Assembly (NCBI GenBank): GCA_026686845.1
Contig: JAIVEN010000014.1
Coordinates: 15,052,001 to 15,116,000 of the forward strand
DNA: 64,000 nucleotides
Reading direction: 5' to 3'
From: Adenanthera pavonina
Lineage: Eukaryota > Streptophyta > Magnoliopsida > Fabales > Fabaceae
Shown: in pieces, positions 46,651-58,316 of the stretch
Layout of the letters: each line of letters begins with the position of its first letter
How positions within the stretch are numbered: position 1 is the stretch's first letter
Position numbers and translations under genes: made by a program
Notes under the pieces: model-generated
Databases searched by the model: none
Told to the model about the DNA's origin: nothing
Seen by the model: the letters and a program-made list of their open reading frames with translations, nothing else

Positions 46651-47208
46651 TTACAGGTTTAAATTACATGGCAATGATGCATGGTCCTTTTCCACTACAA
46701 AAGAACAGAGACTAACATACTCATTCAAGTTAGAATCAAAAGCATAATCTCCAATTACCATGTCAATATGCTTAACATCAATGCAATTATAAGAGTCAAT
46801 TCCCAAAGGAATCATACGATTATCCACATAGTTTTCCACCAAATCATTAGCAACAAATAAATTATGTTTTTCTTCTAAAAGTTGCACGCAATCATGGTTA
46901 ATTTCATTAGCACAGTCATGAACTTCATTTTTCAATTGATACAAATTAGAAACACCATTAGAACCAAAAGTACTAGCAACTTCTAGATCAATATTCTCCT
47001 TTAATTGATGCAAACAATCAATCTCTTCAATATAAGCAACATCATCAAAATTATTGATATTCTCAAGTTCAACACATTCATATTTACTTTCCAATTCAAT
47101 TGATCCATTGCAAGAGATATCATCAATGCAAATAACATTCATCTCATCAGAATTATCACATCCTAAATCACAAGAGATATCAGTATTAGAATTTTGAGGT
47201 TTAGGCAT
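46651..47208 (-). pseudogene. Unrecognised acidic ORF fragment in the fold-back block
   Basis: 185 codons, rich in Asp, Glu and Asn, with NDLVENYVDNRMIPLGIDSY-like text. A partly matching inverted copy on the plus strand (about 47360-47640) shares that segment but has changes, including a frame break near 47525. Two copies sharing peptide text suggest descent from a real reading frame, possibly a retrotransposon gag-like or spacer ORF. I do not recognise the family. Confidence 0.35.
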
Positions 47209-48539
47209 ACCTGTAGCGGATTCTCTTGTTACATCATCGGTTGTTGAAGTGGTAGCAACTTCATCATCCGCTCATTCATCTTTCCCCACATGGGAATCAG
47301 ACATAGTAAGAGTTGGATTCTTTTTCACGGAGATGTGCATCTCTTTAAGATGTTCATCTAAATGAATTTCATGACTATGCTAATGAAATTAACCATGATT
47401 GCGTGCAACTTTTAGAAGAAAAACATGATTTATTTGTTGCTAATGATTTGGTGGAAAACTATGTGGATAATCGTATGATTCCTTTGGGAATTGACTCTTA
47501 TAATTGCATTAATGTTAAGCATATGACATGGTAATTAGAGATTATACTTTTGATTCTAACTTGAATGAGCATTTTAGTCTCTGTTCTTTTGTAGTGGAAA
47601 AGGACTATGCATCATTGCCATGTAATTTAGGTGAAACTTATGAGAAAATAAAGAGTAAGCTTAAGTGAAAAAAATGAGTGGGAAAACTAAGAGAGAAATA
47701 GTCCACAAAAATATAAAGAGTGCAAAAAGAATAAGTGAAAAAAGATTGAGAGAAGATTGAAAAAGAGAAAGAAAAAGAGAGAAAAGAGAAAAGAAAAAGA
47801 GAGTTTGAGGAAGAATGAGAGTGAAAGTGAGCTTAAAGCAGTTTGCACAAAACTCCTTCCTTCTTCATCTTATCTTTCTTATGTGTCTTCATTGTGTTTT
47901 CTTCTTCCTTCTCATCATGTTTCTAATTTCTTTAAATTATGTCATCCATCATTGTTGCATGAGTCCACAATTCTTTTGAGTTCAAATTGCATGAGTCAAT
48001 AATGAGTTCATTAGTTACTTTGTGCATTCTTTCTCTAGTTTATCCTTCTATGTTATTCCATCTCATCATCATAGTGTTTTGTATTTCCTATGCATTTGTG
48101 AAGTATTCCTTATTCATTTTATGTTTTACGTTGCTTGTGTGTTTCATAAGTCATGTGCTTTCATGCTCCATTGTTGGCATTGTGTCCCATCTCCTCCACA
48201 TAAGTCTATTATGTTCCATTCTCTTTCTAGTTCATTCCATTCTTTTGGTTTTGTGTTAGTATGTACTTCTTTAGTCATTACTTCTCTATCTTTGTCTTAC
48301 CATTGTGCATCATCATCTAATATTAAATTTGTCCAGATTTTGAGTTTATTGCATTATAATCACATCTGCCCAGATTTCATCCCATATGATCTTTCTCATG
48401 CATTGGTTTCAATTAAGTCCTTTTCTGTCAAGTTTTGTTCCCATATCATTCCCCATAAAGCCGCTAACACCTTGGGTCCATGTAAGTTTTGTTGTTTTGA
48501 ATTGGTGTTTAGCTATTTGTTACAAGTTTTGAGTGAGGT

Positions 48540-48750
48540 TGATGAGAGCTTTTGTTTTCCAATCCATGAAAATGAGTTGTATGTAATTCAAACAAATGGA
48601 TTGCATGGTAAGGTTTTTGATCCTGGAGATTGGTTGCAAAAGCTTAAAGGAACATTTAAAGCCAATTTGCAATCAAGAGAGAATATTGTCTTCCTAGAAA
48701 ACCTAATTAATTTGGGCTCAAGTAATATTAATAGGATTATGAGACTTTAG
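48540..48750 (+). pseudogene. Short unrecognised coding-like tail in the fold-back block
   Basis: End of an open frame starting at 48022. Its last 70 codons (FCFPIHENELYVIQTNGLHG, FDPGDWLQKLKGTF) look more protein-like than the hydrophobic, repeat-derived front part. The LTR-like inverted copy begins inside it. Family not recognised. Confidence 0.3.
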
Positions 48751-49540
48751 GCCCAAACAACACTCCTATTGGACATAGGAAACTAGTAAAATAAAACCCT
48801 AAAATAAAATAACGAAAATTCATAAGAAAATAATAAAATAAGACCTAAACCCTTATAAGCATGCCACCACATTAATGAAATCACATGTTTAGCACATGAC
48901 ATGCTTATTTACAAGGTGGGCTATCAAAAAGACTACTAATTAACTAATTGGGCTTTATTAATTAACAAAGTTCAGCCCATAATTAATAAAAATGAAATTA
49001 ATACTAATTAAGGTTTGTAACAGAGCATGGAGAGCTTGGAAGACTTGATCAAAGTGTTGAATATAAAGATCAAGTTTAAGTGAGATCATCAACTCCAAAA
49101 TACAAGTTTCAAATCCAAGCCCAAGAGGAGCCCATTGAAGGAAGTTACTTAAAATATCATGTGCTTCATTAAAAGAGCATGTGACTTAGACATTAATGGG
49201 CTTAATTAGTATTAATTTTGTTTTTATTAATTATGGGCTGAACTTTGTTAATTAATAAAGCCCAATTAGTTAAGTAGTAGTCTTTTTGATAGCTTACCTT
49301 GTAAATAAGTATGTTATGTACCAAACATGTGATTTCATTAATGTGGTGGCATGTTTATAAGTGCTTAGGTCTTATTTTATTATTTTCTTATGAATTTTCG
49401 TTATTTTATTTTAAGGTTTTATTTTACTAGTTTCCTAAGTCCAATAGGAGTGTTGTTTGGGCATAACTCTTGCAATTCATGCCTAACCCTTATTCTATCA
49501 AAATAACACAGCAATGAAGCCAAACTAAGAGAAAATAAAC

Positions 49541-52002
49541 TTAATCATTCTTCATTGGTGATTCTTCTTCATCTTTGTCTAAGATAGGCGAATTTGTAAC
49601 TCCTACCTCCTCTACACAATAGAACAAACAAGTCAAACATGTTAAGATTAACAAATAAAACAAACATATTGTGAATATGATGAGATTACCAACTACTACA
49701 AAATCAGTATCATTATAATTATCAATGTCAAGTTCTTTCAATTTTGCAGTCTACGGAGATGTCCAATTTTGTGTGCAAATAAGTGCCTCAGCCATCTTTG
49801 AAGAAAGTGAACTCCTAAAAGCATTAACTACACAACCCCCAATACTAAAAGCAGACTTTGATGATACCATAGATATAGGTATATGGCCAACAAATCACAA
49901 GCAATTAAAGCAAGGACTTTATATTTTGCACCATTCACTTTCCACCAATCCAAAATATCAAATTTTGGATCACATAAGTCAAGTAACTCAGTTTGAAGAT
50001 ACTTGTGCACCTCTGCTTTTTTCTCTGATTGAAGCTCAGTCTCTGTTGAGGCTATAAACCTCTACATTGTTTGAGTCAAGAAAGGGATGGCTTCATGATC
50101 GGGAACCAAGATTGGACTCACACCAGTAGAGGCAAGACTACTTTCACTAGACGTACTTGCTTGCTGTAGTGTGTCAAGGACCCCACTTGAATATTGCTTA
50201 TAAAGATGATACAAGACATTTACTATTTTCTTTGTCATCGCTTCATGCTGTGTAGAATTAACAAACATATGCTCAAAAGCAAACTTGACATATTTCAATT
50301 TATACCTAAGGTCAAGTATCACTGCTATCACCATTCTCTAACTTCCCTTAATACTTTTTATACTTTGTATTCTTCTAGCTATGTCACTCAACAAAGGATT
50401 GAAATTACTTTGCTGTAGTCAACAATGTATAAAGTGAAACTATTTTCTGAAAGTATTCATTTGAGGTCACGTAAAGTGATCCAGAAAATTTCAAGGTTAT
50501 TTTGTAAAATACCTTCAAGAAAGCCTTTAGCATCAACATAGTCACATTAATTAGGAGTGCCAATTAGTTCTTTCTCCCTAAAATAGTCTTAGTAATCATA
50601 ATCTTTTTCATCCATACTCTCATGGATTTTGCTGAACTTAATGGCATTCTCCAACATTATGTATGTTGAATTCCATCTCATTGGACAATCCATGCTTAAT
50701 AGACTCTTGGAATCAATTTTTTCTTTTTCAACAAGTTCCTTGAATCTACGGAACCTTGCTAGAGAAGATCTTACATAATTAACCAATTCTAAATGGCTTT
50801 AATGGACTTGTTCATCTCTTTTAAACCATCACTAACAACCAAGTTCAGGATATGAGCACAACACCTCAAGTGCAAGAAGTCTCAATTACATACTAGACCA
50901 TTGTAACTCCTAAAACCCTTTTTTAGAAATGCCATTGCAGTGTCACTGGAAGAAGCATTATCTACTGTTATGGTGAACACATTTTCTATACCCCAATACA
51001 ACAAGCATTTTTTAATTTCCTTCCTAATGTTTTCTCCCTTGTGGTTTTGAACCACATAAAAATTTAGGATTTGTTTCTGCAACATCCATTCCTTATTAAT
51101 CCAATGAGTTGTCAAGCACATTTAATTGGTATTCTAAATAGAAGTCCATGTATTAGTTGTAAGTGAAACATGAACTTTTGGTTTCTTGAAACACCATCTT
51201 AAATTTCTTGCTTCCTCTCCATACAACTTGAAACAATCCCTTGAAACTATAGTTCTTAAGGCTTTGTTTGGTTTGAGGGATTTTGGAGGGGAGGGGAGGA
51301 AAAATTTTCTTTCCTATTTTTTTCATAAACCAAATAAGGGTAAGGAGTAAATTTCTTCTCGTGCTTAGATAGGAAGGAGATGAAGGGACAAGAGTGAAAA
51401 TACTTATTTTTTCTTATTTAATTTAAAAAAACTAGGATGAAAAATTTTTCCTCCCCTCCCATCCCATCCCATCCAAAATCCCTTGAATCAAACAAAGCCT
51501 AAAGGAACTTCAAATCCAGGTTTAAGCTCTTTTAATAGTTGTATAAAATCCTCCCCTTCTATAGTTCAAAAAGGCTTCTCATCTAGTATAAAAAATTTTG
51601 CAACAACCTTTCTACAAAGCTCTTGATTAAACATATGATGAGTCAATATTTTACTGGATCACAGATGAAAGAATGAAAATAGAGATTACGTCTGCTTATT
51701 GGCTTTGTCCGAATTTTTGTAGCACTTTCCCAAGTGTCTCCTAAATGCATTTGTCCTATGCTTGGTAGGGTGACATGCGTATAGAGCACCACAATAATTG
51801 CATTTTGCCTTGTGCTGTCAGTTAAGTTGTTCTAATGGTAAGAAAACATTAGATTTTAGATGAGGTTTCTTTATTTTTCCACTTACTCCTTCTCCCTCAA
51901 CGGAGGTGACATTCTCAACTGAATTTGAGGCATTACAACAGTAGTTTTGGTGTGAGGTTCTCCTTGTGTAGGTTGAATAATTTCTTGGGATATGTTAGCC
52001 AT
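49541..52002 (-). pseudogene. hAT transposase pseudogene (BED zinc finger / RICESLEEPER type)
   Basis: Read from ATG at 52002: MANISQEIIQP, then a BED-type finger (CNYCGALY..HLGKC, about 51820-51740), a region with KPGFEVP, MCLTTHWINKEWMLQKQILN and NHKGENIRKEIKKC, TITVDNASS (51121-50882), CPMRWNSTYIMLENAIKF (about 50700-50640), VILDLRYKLKYVKF (50334-50270), and the C-terminal dimerisation region FDILDWWKVN, KVLALIACDLLAI, EALICTQNW (about 49985-49770). A GT..AG intron-like gap lies near 49705-49615. Several stops and shifts, plus the MITE at 51260-51499, make it dead. The RW pair of the conserved PMRWNSTY motif remains. Confidence 0.88.
51260..51499. mobile_element. Tourist-like MITE inside the hAT transposase
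   Basis: 240 bp with inverted ends GGCTTTGTTTGGTTTGAGGG and CCTTGAATCAAACAAAGCC, flanked by TAA (51257-51259 and 51500-51502). It interrupts the transposase between KPGFEVP and the next coding block. Same end type as 31182-31661. Confidence 0.85.
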
Positions 52003-53418
52003 TTCGTTATATCAAGTATCAACAAATTAACATGCATTTCATAGGAATAAACATAATGTAAAAAAATGCAATATTATTTTTAAATGGCACCGTTTGCTCA
52101 TAAACAAAAGAAAAGATTACAGCTTATATTCCATTACTTAGAAACTATTTTTAATGCCAAGCAATCACATTTATAATTACAATGTCTTGCACCTCAAATC
52201 AACAAATAAACACTTAAATCAAAATAACAACCAACATAGAATTGGAAAATAATTCTTTAGCCAACATGAAATATATTTCTTTATAAGAACTGCTTAGACA
52301 AAATAAAGCAACCATAGCATTCAAAAAATAGGACGCACACACACTATAGAGTGACATAATGCAATGCAATGAAAATGCTATCCTTTCTTCACCAAAAAAA
52401 AAATTCATCCCTTCTGATCTCTCTTATCCTAATCCTTAAACAAATGTCTAATTATAGTTTTTAGTAAACAAGAAGATTTGTAGGTTGTTAATTAGGACTT
52501 ACACAGAGTAGCTTTCCTTGTCACGGATGGAGCAGTTGATCCAACACCTTATTGTATTAATGGATAACTAATATGATGAAGCTCCTGCTATATATATAAG
52601 TTGGAGGAAATCATAGAATTAGAAGGATTGGGACTATAGGAGCAGGTATACAAATTGCAAAAATAATTACAATAATAAAAATTTAATCTAACAATCCTTG
52701 ACCAAATCCACTTGAAAACTTCAAAAAATAAATTAATAAAGTATCAATTTGATTTGAGTATAGTGAGTCACTGATATAATGTAGACATGAATTGATAGTG
52801 AAGTGAGTCACCGATTTTTATATTACAGCAAAACCAACTTGGACAGATGAGAAAGAAGGAGATTGGCAAAACACAAATTTGGAGATTCTGGACCAGTATT
52901 ATTCACAGAGGCACTTACAAACATGAACTCAAGCTCACAATTCAAGAACACGAGCTCAAGGTGGAGAACACACATAACACACAAAATCTGGTGATGTTTG
53001 AAGATGAAACATGACGAGGACAGCAGCAACCTTCATTAAAGGAGAGAAGATGGATGATGAGAGGTGTCGATGATGTCGTGGTGGCTATGAGTTGTAAGCT
53101 AAGTTAGGGCTTGAGTAAGTGTCGAGATGAGAGACCAAGTGAGAGTGAGTTATCTAAAATTCTGAAACTAAATAACTGAATCTACCTTTGTCTCAATAGG
53201 AAATGGTGTCATCTGTGTAGAGTCTACAAATGAAAAAAATATATATTGTGTTACCTATATAGACGAGCCAGAATAGGGACAGACATGTCTTTGCCCGTGG
53301 CCCATCCCAGCCCGTGTCCCAATGAGCCTGATTTTCACCTTGTTCTATTCTTTTGTTTTTTGGCTCTGCCCGGCCCTGCCCCAATGGTGTAGGCAATTGG
53401 GCACATTGAACATCCCTA
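52003..53418. other. hAT interior, right side and 5' flank of the transposase
   Basis: AT-rich. The last 170 bases carry GGCCC/GGGCC words mirrored near 32845-32995 at the opposite end. The transposase promoter would lie here, but I cannot assign it. Confidence 0.45.
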
Positions 53419-53426
53419 GTTGCTTT

Positions 53427-53737
53427 CTAGTGTTCTAGTGTTTTTCTTGTTTTAGTGTGCCTTTTGTGTTTGCTTTTATATTTTTCTATTTCTTGTAGCT
53501 TGTGTTTTTGTTTTTATCTTTGTTTATAAATTATCCTTGGTGGAGAAATAGGGCAGCTAGTGGGTTTAAACATGATCATTATGATGAAAATACTAGTAGC
53601 TTTGCTCCTGTTAGTGACTCTCAATATGTTTACACGTGTTGCAGTTATATATTATGGTGAGAGTCATTATCTTGAACAATGTCCATATTTATCAACCTTG
53701 CATAATAGGGATGATGATTTCATTAGGCTTCATACTA
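53427..53737 (+). other. Leader and gag-like start of the gypsy-type element
   Basis: T-rich leader, then a coding-like frame reading HDHYDENTSSFAPVSDSQYV, followed by a degenerate knuckle (CCSYIYGESHYLEQCP, about 53638-53685). This pattern is common in gag-related regions of Tat/Athila-type elements. It continues after the solo LTR at 56283. Confidence 0.5.
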
Positions 53738-53742
53738 GTTTG

Positions 53743-56277
53743 TGTAACACCTCATACTTACACTCATTTCCCATGTATTAAACTATATTTAAGTCCACTA
53801 TTACTTGATTAGAGACTTGATTACATAAAACAACTTAAACCAATTTATTTCATTTCGGGTACCATTCCCTTGGTTAACTTCTTTTTACCTGGTAAACTTT
53901 GAAAATTCATAACTAAATCAAGAAAAATCATATTGATATGGTTCAAGTCTCTAAATATAGCTTAAAAGATTCTATACATGGGGAAAATGTTGAACAGGGA
54001 AGTTACTTGGCCAAATTATACAGTGAGTTCGTATTATATGTACTGTAGCAATGGTCATTTTTGAAAATTCCTGATTCTGACCATAACTTTGAAAAATCAC
54101 AATAAATCATACACAACTCCAAATTCAGTGATCTTTGTGTCTATGGAAAGCTACACATGTCTAGTTTTCATACATGTAAAACATTTATACATTGAACATA
54201 TTGAGATATGTACAGTACTTCGAATTCTCAACTATATTCAGAAAAGTCTCTTGCATTCTCCCAACTTTCCAAAATACTCACTCATATATACATAAATAGC
54301 CATAACTTGCCTTTATCTTACATGATACTTCATAAGAACTTAGAGGAAAATATTAACATGGAAGCATAGCATAATTATCTCCCATAAGGTTTTACATAAC
54401 CTCTCATATAATAGTATCAACCTAAGTATCATTATCTTGAACATTACTTTGCTTCTCCTTGCCTTTCCTTTCTTGGGTAATCTTGTCATAACTTGAACCT
54501 AAAATTGGTTAGACATTTGGAGAGGGGTGAGATTCAAAGAATCTCAGTAGTAACTACCATCATGCACACATATCATCATATATATTGCAAGTATTCAGCT
54601 CAAAACACATTAAGCATGCAATCAAATCATTTTGGCATAACCATTTTATGAAAATTTGGGCAGCACTCTCCCTTGTATTTGGACATATCCAGGGTCACAT
54701 TACCCTTCAAACAATCCAACCAACAATGCCAAATCATCACAAGACAACATTCCAAACATTAAACACATCATTCAAACCAAGCAATATCAATGATAATACA
54801 TAAGCAAAGATAGGTGAGTTAACTACCTTTGAGCTTTCCACTAATCTCCAAACTTTGCAAACCCTTTCCCTGATCTTCTAACACTCCTTTGGATCCTATA
54901 GCATCATCAAATAATGTCATTAACCACTAATTATCCAATTTCATTCACAAAGTGCTCACTTGAACTAAAATTTGCATTTTGTTATCCATCATGCATTCCT
55001 TGTACAACATACTTATTCTAACCTATTTTGGACCCAAGGAATTCATTTTTGAGGTCAAAAACTTGCAATTCCCTTCCTATAATGAACCCTAATTGGGTAG
55101 AAAATTATCATAATTATAGAAAAATAACTAACCGATTAATTTGTAATATAATGACACATTCTTGCACCTTATGGCCTATATAACCCTTTTCATGGCTTAG
55201 TTTTTCCATACCTTCATTTTCTCTCTCTACTCTCTCTCTAGGTAGAAACTTTCAGCAAGAAAATAGAGGGAAAATAACCATTAAAATCCCTCAAAATTGC
55301 TAGGAGACACAAGAAAAGGGTTATAAGATAATACCTTGAAGTTTTGGGACAAATCTTGTGATTTTCTCTTCTCCCTTTTGCTCTCTCTCTCTCACGCGTT
55401 CCTGGCTTGCTTCTCCACTGAACCAGCGTCTTCTTTTCGTGAGGAAGATGAAATGGTGTTTTAAAATGATAATTATATCATATAATAACTTAATTAACCT
55501 TTTTATCTATTTTCATTTACTTTTCTTTTAAAAAGCTTTTCCAACAATTCCCTTCATATCCCATTCAGAAATCACACGTTTTTCATCCCCTTTTTGGCCA
55601 AAAATTGCCTAAATAATATTTATGGACTAAAATACTCTTTACTGATTAAATTTTCCCGTACCGATTGGGTATTTTTGCCAAAATTGTCATTAAATTGGTA
55701 CAAGATTATCCAATCATTACTTTTGGTCTAAAATCATTATCTAGACCCAAAATATATTTTATCAAGATCTAATCATTATCTTTGGATCAATACTGCTTTT
55801 TCTCTGCAGTCTAAACTGGCTTTTATTGGGTAAAATATTAATATTAAATCCTAATCACCCAATAAATATGATTTTGACCTTAATAAATTTCATTCTATAT
55901 TTCATTAGGTCTAAATCATTGAGAGCTTCACTTTGACTATAATTTTTCATATTTACAAAAATGCCCTTGATCCGGGTCTAATTTATAATTTTTAAAACTT
56001 TCAGGTCATCAGGTGTAATTTTCCCAAAAATTCATAAACTTTGTTAACCTTGCGTCCACCGCCTTCTTCTTTTCTTATTTTTTTTTTTTATTATTCTTAT
56101 TTCTTTTTCTTTTCTTTTTTTTTTTCTAGGGACAAAATCATCATTTTTCATTTTTCCTGAGATAATTGACTTCTTTGTCTTATTTCATGTCAAACGGTGT
56201 ACACCTGTTTTTACAAATTCTTTATAGATTTTAAAATATTGAGTCTTGAATATCAAAAAAAATTTCTTGATGTTACA
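53743..56277 (-). mobile_element. Solo LTR 2 (Ty3/gypsy type)
   Basis: 2535 bp, TGTAACACC.. to ..GATGTTACA, with an exact 5-bp target duplication GTTTG (53738-53742 and 56278-56282). Removing it restores the host frame (RLHTSL-HDNTLTPRWN). Read on the minus strand it shares the ACTGAGATT..AATCTCACCCC segment and overall layout with solo LTR 1, so both belong to related families. Minus-strand TATA-like CTATATAAGG... near 55180 is weak. Confidence 0.85.
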
Positions 56278-56282
56278 GTTTG

Positions 56283-58316
56283 CATGATAACACTCTCACA
56301 CCTAGATGGAATCATGAACAAAACTTGTCTTAGGATCATAATTCTTTTATTCCCTCATATGCCTCACATTTTGATTCCCTGCCTAATTTTTATGAAGAAG
56401 AAAGCACCCACATTCATGAGGAAAAGCCAACCATTTGGGATATGCTCCAGCTTATCCTAGATAATAAAATTGAAATGAGAGCTGATAATGAAAAGCAATT
56501 TAGTGAGCATGCATTATCCCTCCAAAATTTAACATCTCAACTAGGCCAAAAGACTTCTAACATTGAGTTTATGAATCAAGAGGAGTTTTTCATTAATATA
56601 GCAACCCTTACCCCCATAGAAGATGAAGAATCTTGCGTGCAATTAACTATGGGAAGTGAGAAAGAGTTTCTTGTGGCATGTGAAAAGTTTGAGGGAGCAT
56701 GTGAGTTTGAATGTTGTGAAAGGAAGAATAGTGACTCAGTAGAGGCTTCAGCTAAGAAGCCAAAATCATGTTACAATGAGGTAGACAATGAAGAGGATAT
56801 CCCAAGTACTTACACATTTGATCCTCCTGTAGAGTTTCTGATTCTTGTGATGATAGTCAAGTTAATTTTGTAGGGTGTGCAAAATTTTTAAAGGCTTTGA
56901 GTTTTAATTTTGATGATTTGAGCATTGAGCCTTCTTTTATTGTTATTAAAACATGTTTCCCAAGACTACTGATGATGGTTGAGGAAGTACATGAGCCTTG
57001 TTTGAATGAGCACCCCTTATGCTTTAAACCTTGTTGCTTGAAAAGAAATGAAGACAAAGTAATCATTATTTTTAATACATATGGTTGATTGTTTCGAGAA
57101 AGTCTAGCTGAAGAATATAAATTTAGCTCTTATTGGGGGGCAACCCAAATTTAATTTCCCTCTTTTTTGTTATTTTTGTCTTTGCTTCCTTATTTGTTTC
57201 TTTTTGCTTTGCCGGATCAGCCACATGAGTCACCTCTAGTCCAATGCCCTCCAGTTTGAGTGAGTGTGCAGATTATGATGCATCCTATCAAGGAAGTTTT
57301 AGTATCCCATTCCATCTCATGCTTTAATTTTTTATTTTTTACATTGATGATAATGTTCATTTCTAAGTATGAGGGAAGGGATATTAGTGTTTGCTTGTGT
57401 CATATTATTTTAATTGTGCTTGGGCCTAGCTAAACTTTGAACTTCTAATCTTTTGTGATTGTCACCACTTGATTAGGGATATTTAGATTGGAGATGCACT
57501 CAAGTAAAGTAATCATTTCATAATTCAAAAGCAAGATTCCATGGATTATTTTGAGCACTATATTCAAAAGCAAAGTAACAATAGCTTAGTTCTTGAATAA
57601 TTCATTATACAGTTTATTTAGGAATTTAATTGCAATTATTTGAGTGGTTATGGTGTGGACAAAATATTATTAAGAGAAATGATTTAGGAAAGGAACAAAA
57701 AAAGAAAGCAAAAAAAAGGAGAAATAAATTCTACTCCACTAGCTGAAACTACTTAGTAATTAGGGTTTTGCATCACAAATGTTTGACTTTCATATAAAAC
57801 AGTAGTGGAGGTTATGAGTATGCAAGTAGCACCCTAAATATGTTTCATTGGGCTGAGTAACTGAGCATCTGCATTACAAATATTTGATTTTCGTGTCGAA
57901 AGGTCCAAGTGAGAAGAGTAAGGGAAATAATAAAAGAAAAAAGGGAGAAGAAAGAAAAGAAAGAGAAAAAAATCTATGTGGCAATAATGTGAATTATTGA
58001 TGATCTCTGTTGGTGATTAATATGATTTGCCCATAACCATGAGGTTGTGCATGGAGTTTTTAGATGAGGTATATAATTTATTATTCTTGCACCATACTAT
58101 TTGTTTGCATTGATCACCTACTGGACACACATATCACATGGTCATTTAGATGAATGTAAATTATGCATGTTTGGTTATTGAGCTTTAGTTGCTTGTATGT
58201 ATGTATATAGTCCCTAATCTTGTTATGGTAGCGAGTCTTGAGTGTAGGGGGGAAGAGTAAGGTGAAGCTAAAGTAATATTTGCTTGAGGACAAGCAAAAG
58301 TTTAAGTGTGGTGGTA
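56283..58316 (+). other. Interior of the gypsy-type element, right part
   Basis: Begins with a frame (HDNTLTPRWNHEQNLS) that continues the gag-like text. An open stretch of 143 codons (56442-56873) reads MLQLILDNKIEMRADNEKQF and is acidic further on. No known domain. Later come TTGGGGGGCAACCC (about 57134-57147) and a GAGGACAAGCAAAAGTTTAA stretch just before the right LTR, both familiar from 3' regions of plant Tat/Athila-type elements. No pol motifs. Confidence 0.6.

Larger units (their letters stand above)
45607..49499. mobile_element. Rearranged fold-back block of unclassified, LTR-like repeats
   Basis: Bounded by a 33-bp near-perfect inverted repeat (45607-45639 and 49467-49499). About 45650-46240 recurs inverted at about 48680-49015 and in part directly at about 49022-49460. 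About 46245-46665 recurs directly at about 48120-48540. About 46655-46930 recurs inverted at about 47385-47650. The 45.6-46.2 kb unit looks like an LTR, with a CCTATTTAAGG box near 46169. No RT, integrase or transposase motif. No clear flanking target duplication. Confidence 0.6.
32833..53418 (-). mobile_element. Large hAT element with transposase relic, 20.6 kb including nested insertions
   Basis: Ends TAGGACTATGCATGGGCC and, read inward from the right, TAGGGATGTTCAATGTGCCC are imperfect terminal inverted repeats. An exact 8-bp target duplication GTTGCTTT flanks it (32825-32832 and 53419-53426). Subterminal regions carry GGCCC/GGGCC-rich repeats typical of hAT ends. It carries a decayed transposase on the minus strand (49541-52002). 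Without the copia element and the fold-back block it would be about 4.9 kb, a normal size for an autonomous hAT. Confidence 0.88.

Noticed and set aside
48022..48540. Hydrophobic 170-codon front of the plus-strand frame in the fold-back block
   Set aside because: It has a diverged direct copy at 46252-46662 with frame changes and reads as low-complexity Ser/His/Leu. More likely non-coding repeat; only the tail was kept as a weak call.
45607..49499. Mutator-like element with long terminal inverted repeats
   Set aside because: Bases flanking the 33-bp inverted repeat show no 9-bp duplication and no MULE transposase is present; kept as unclassified.
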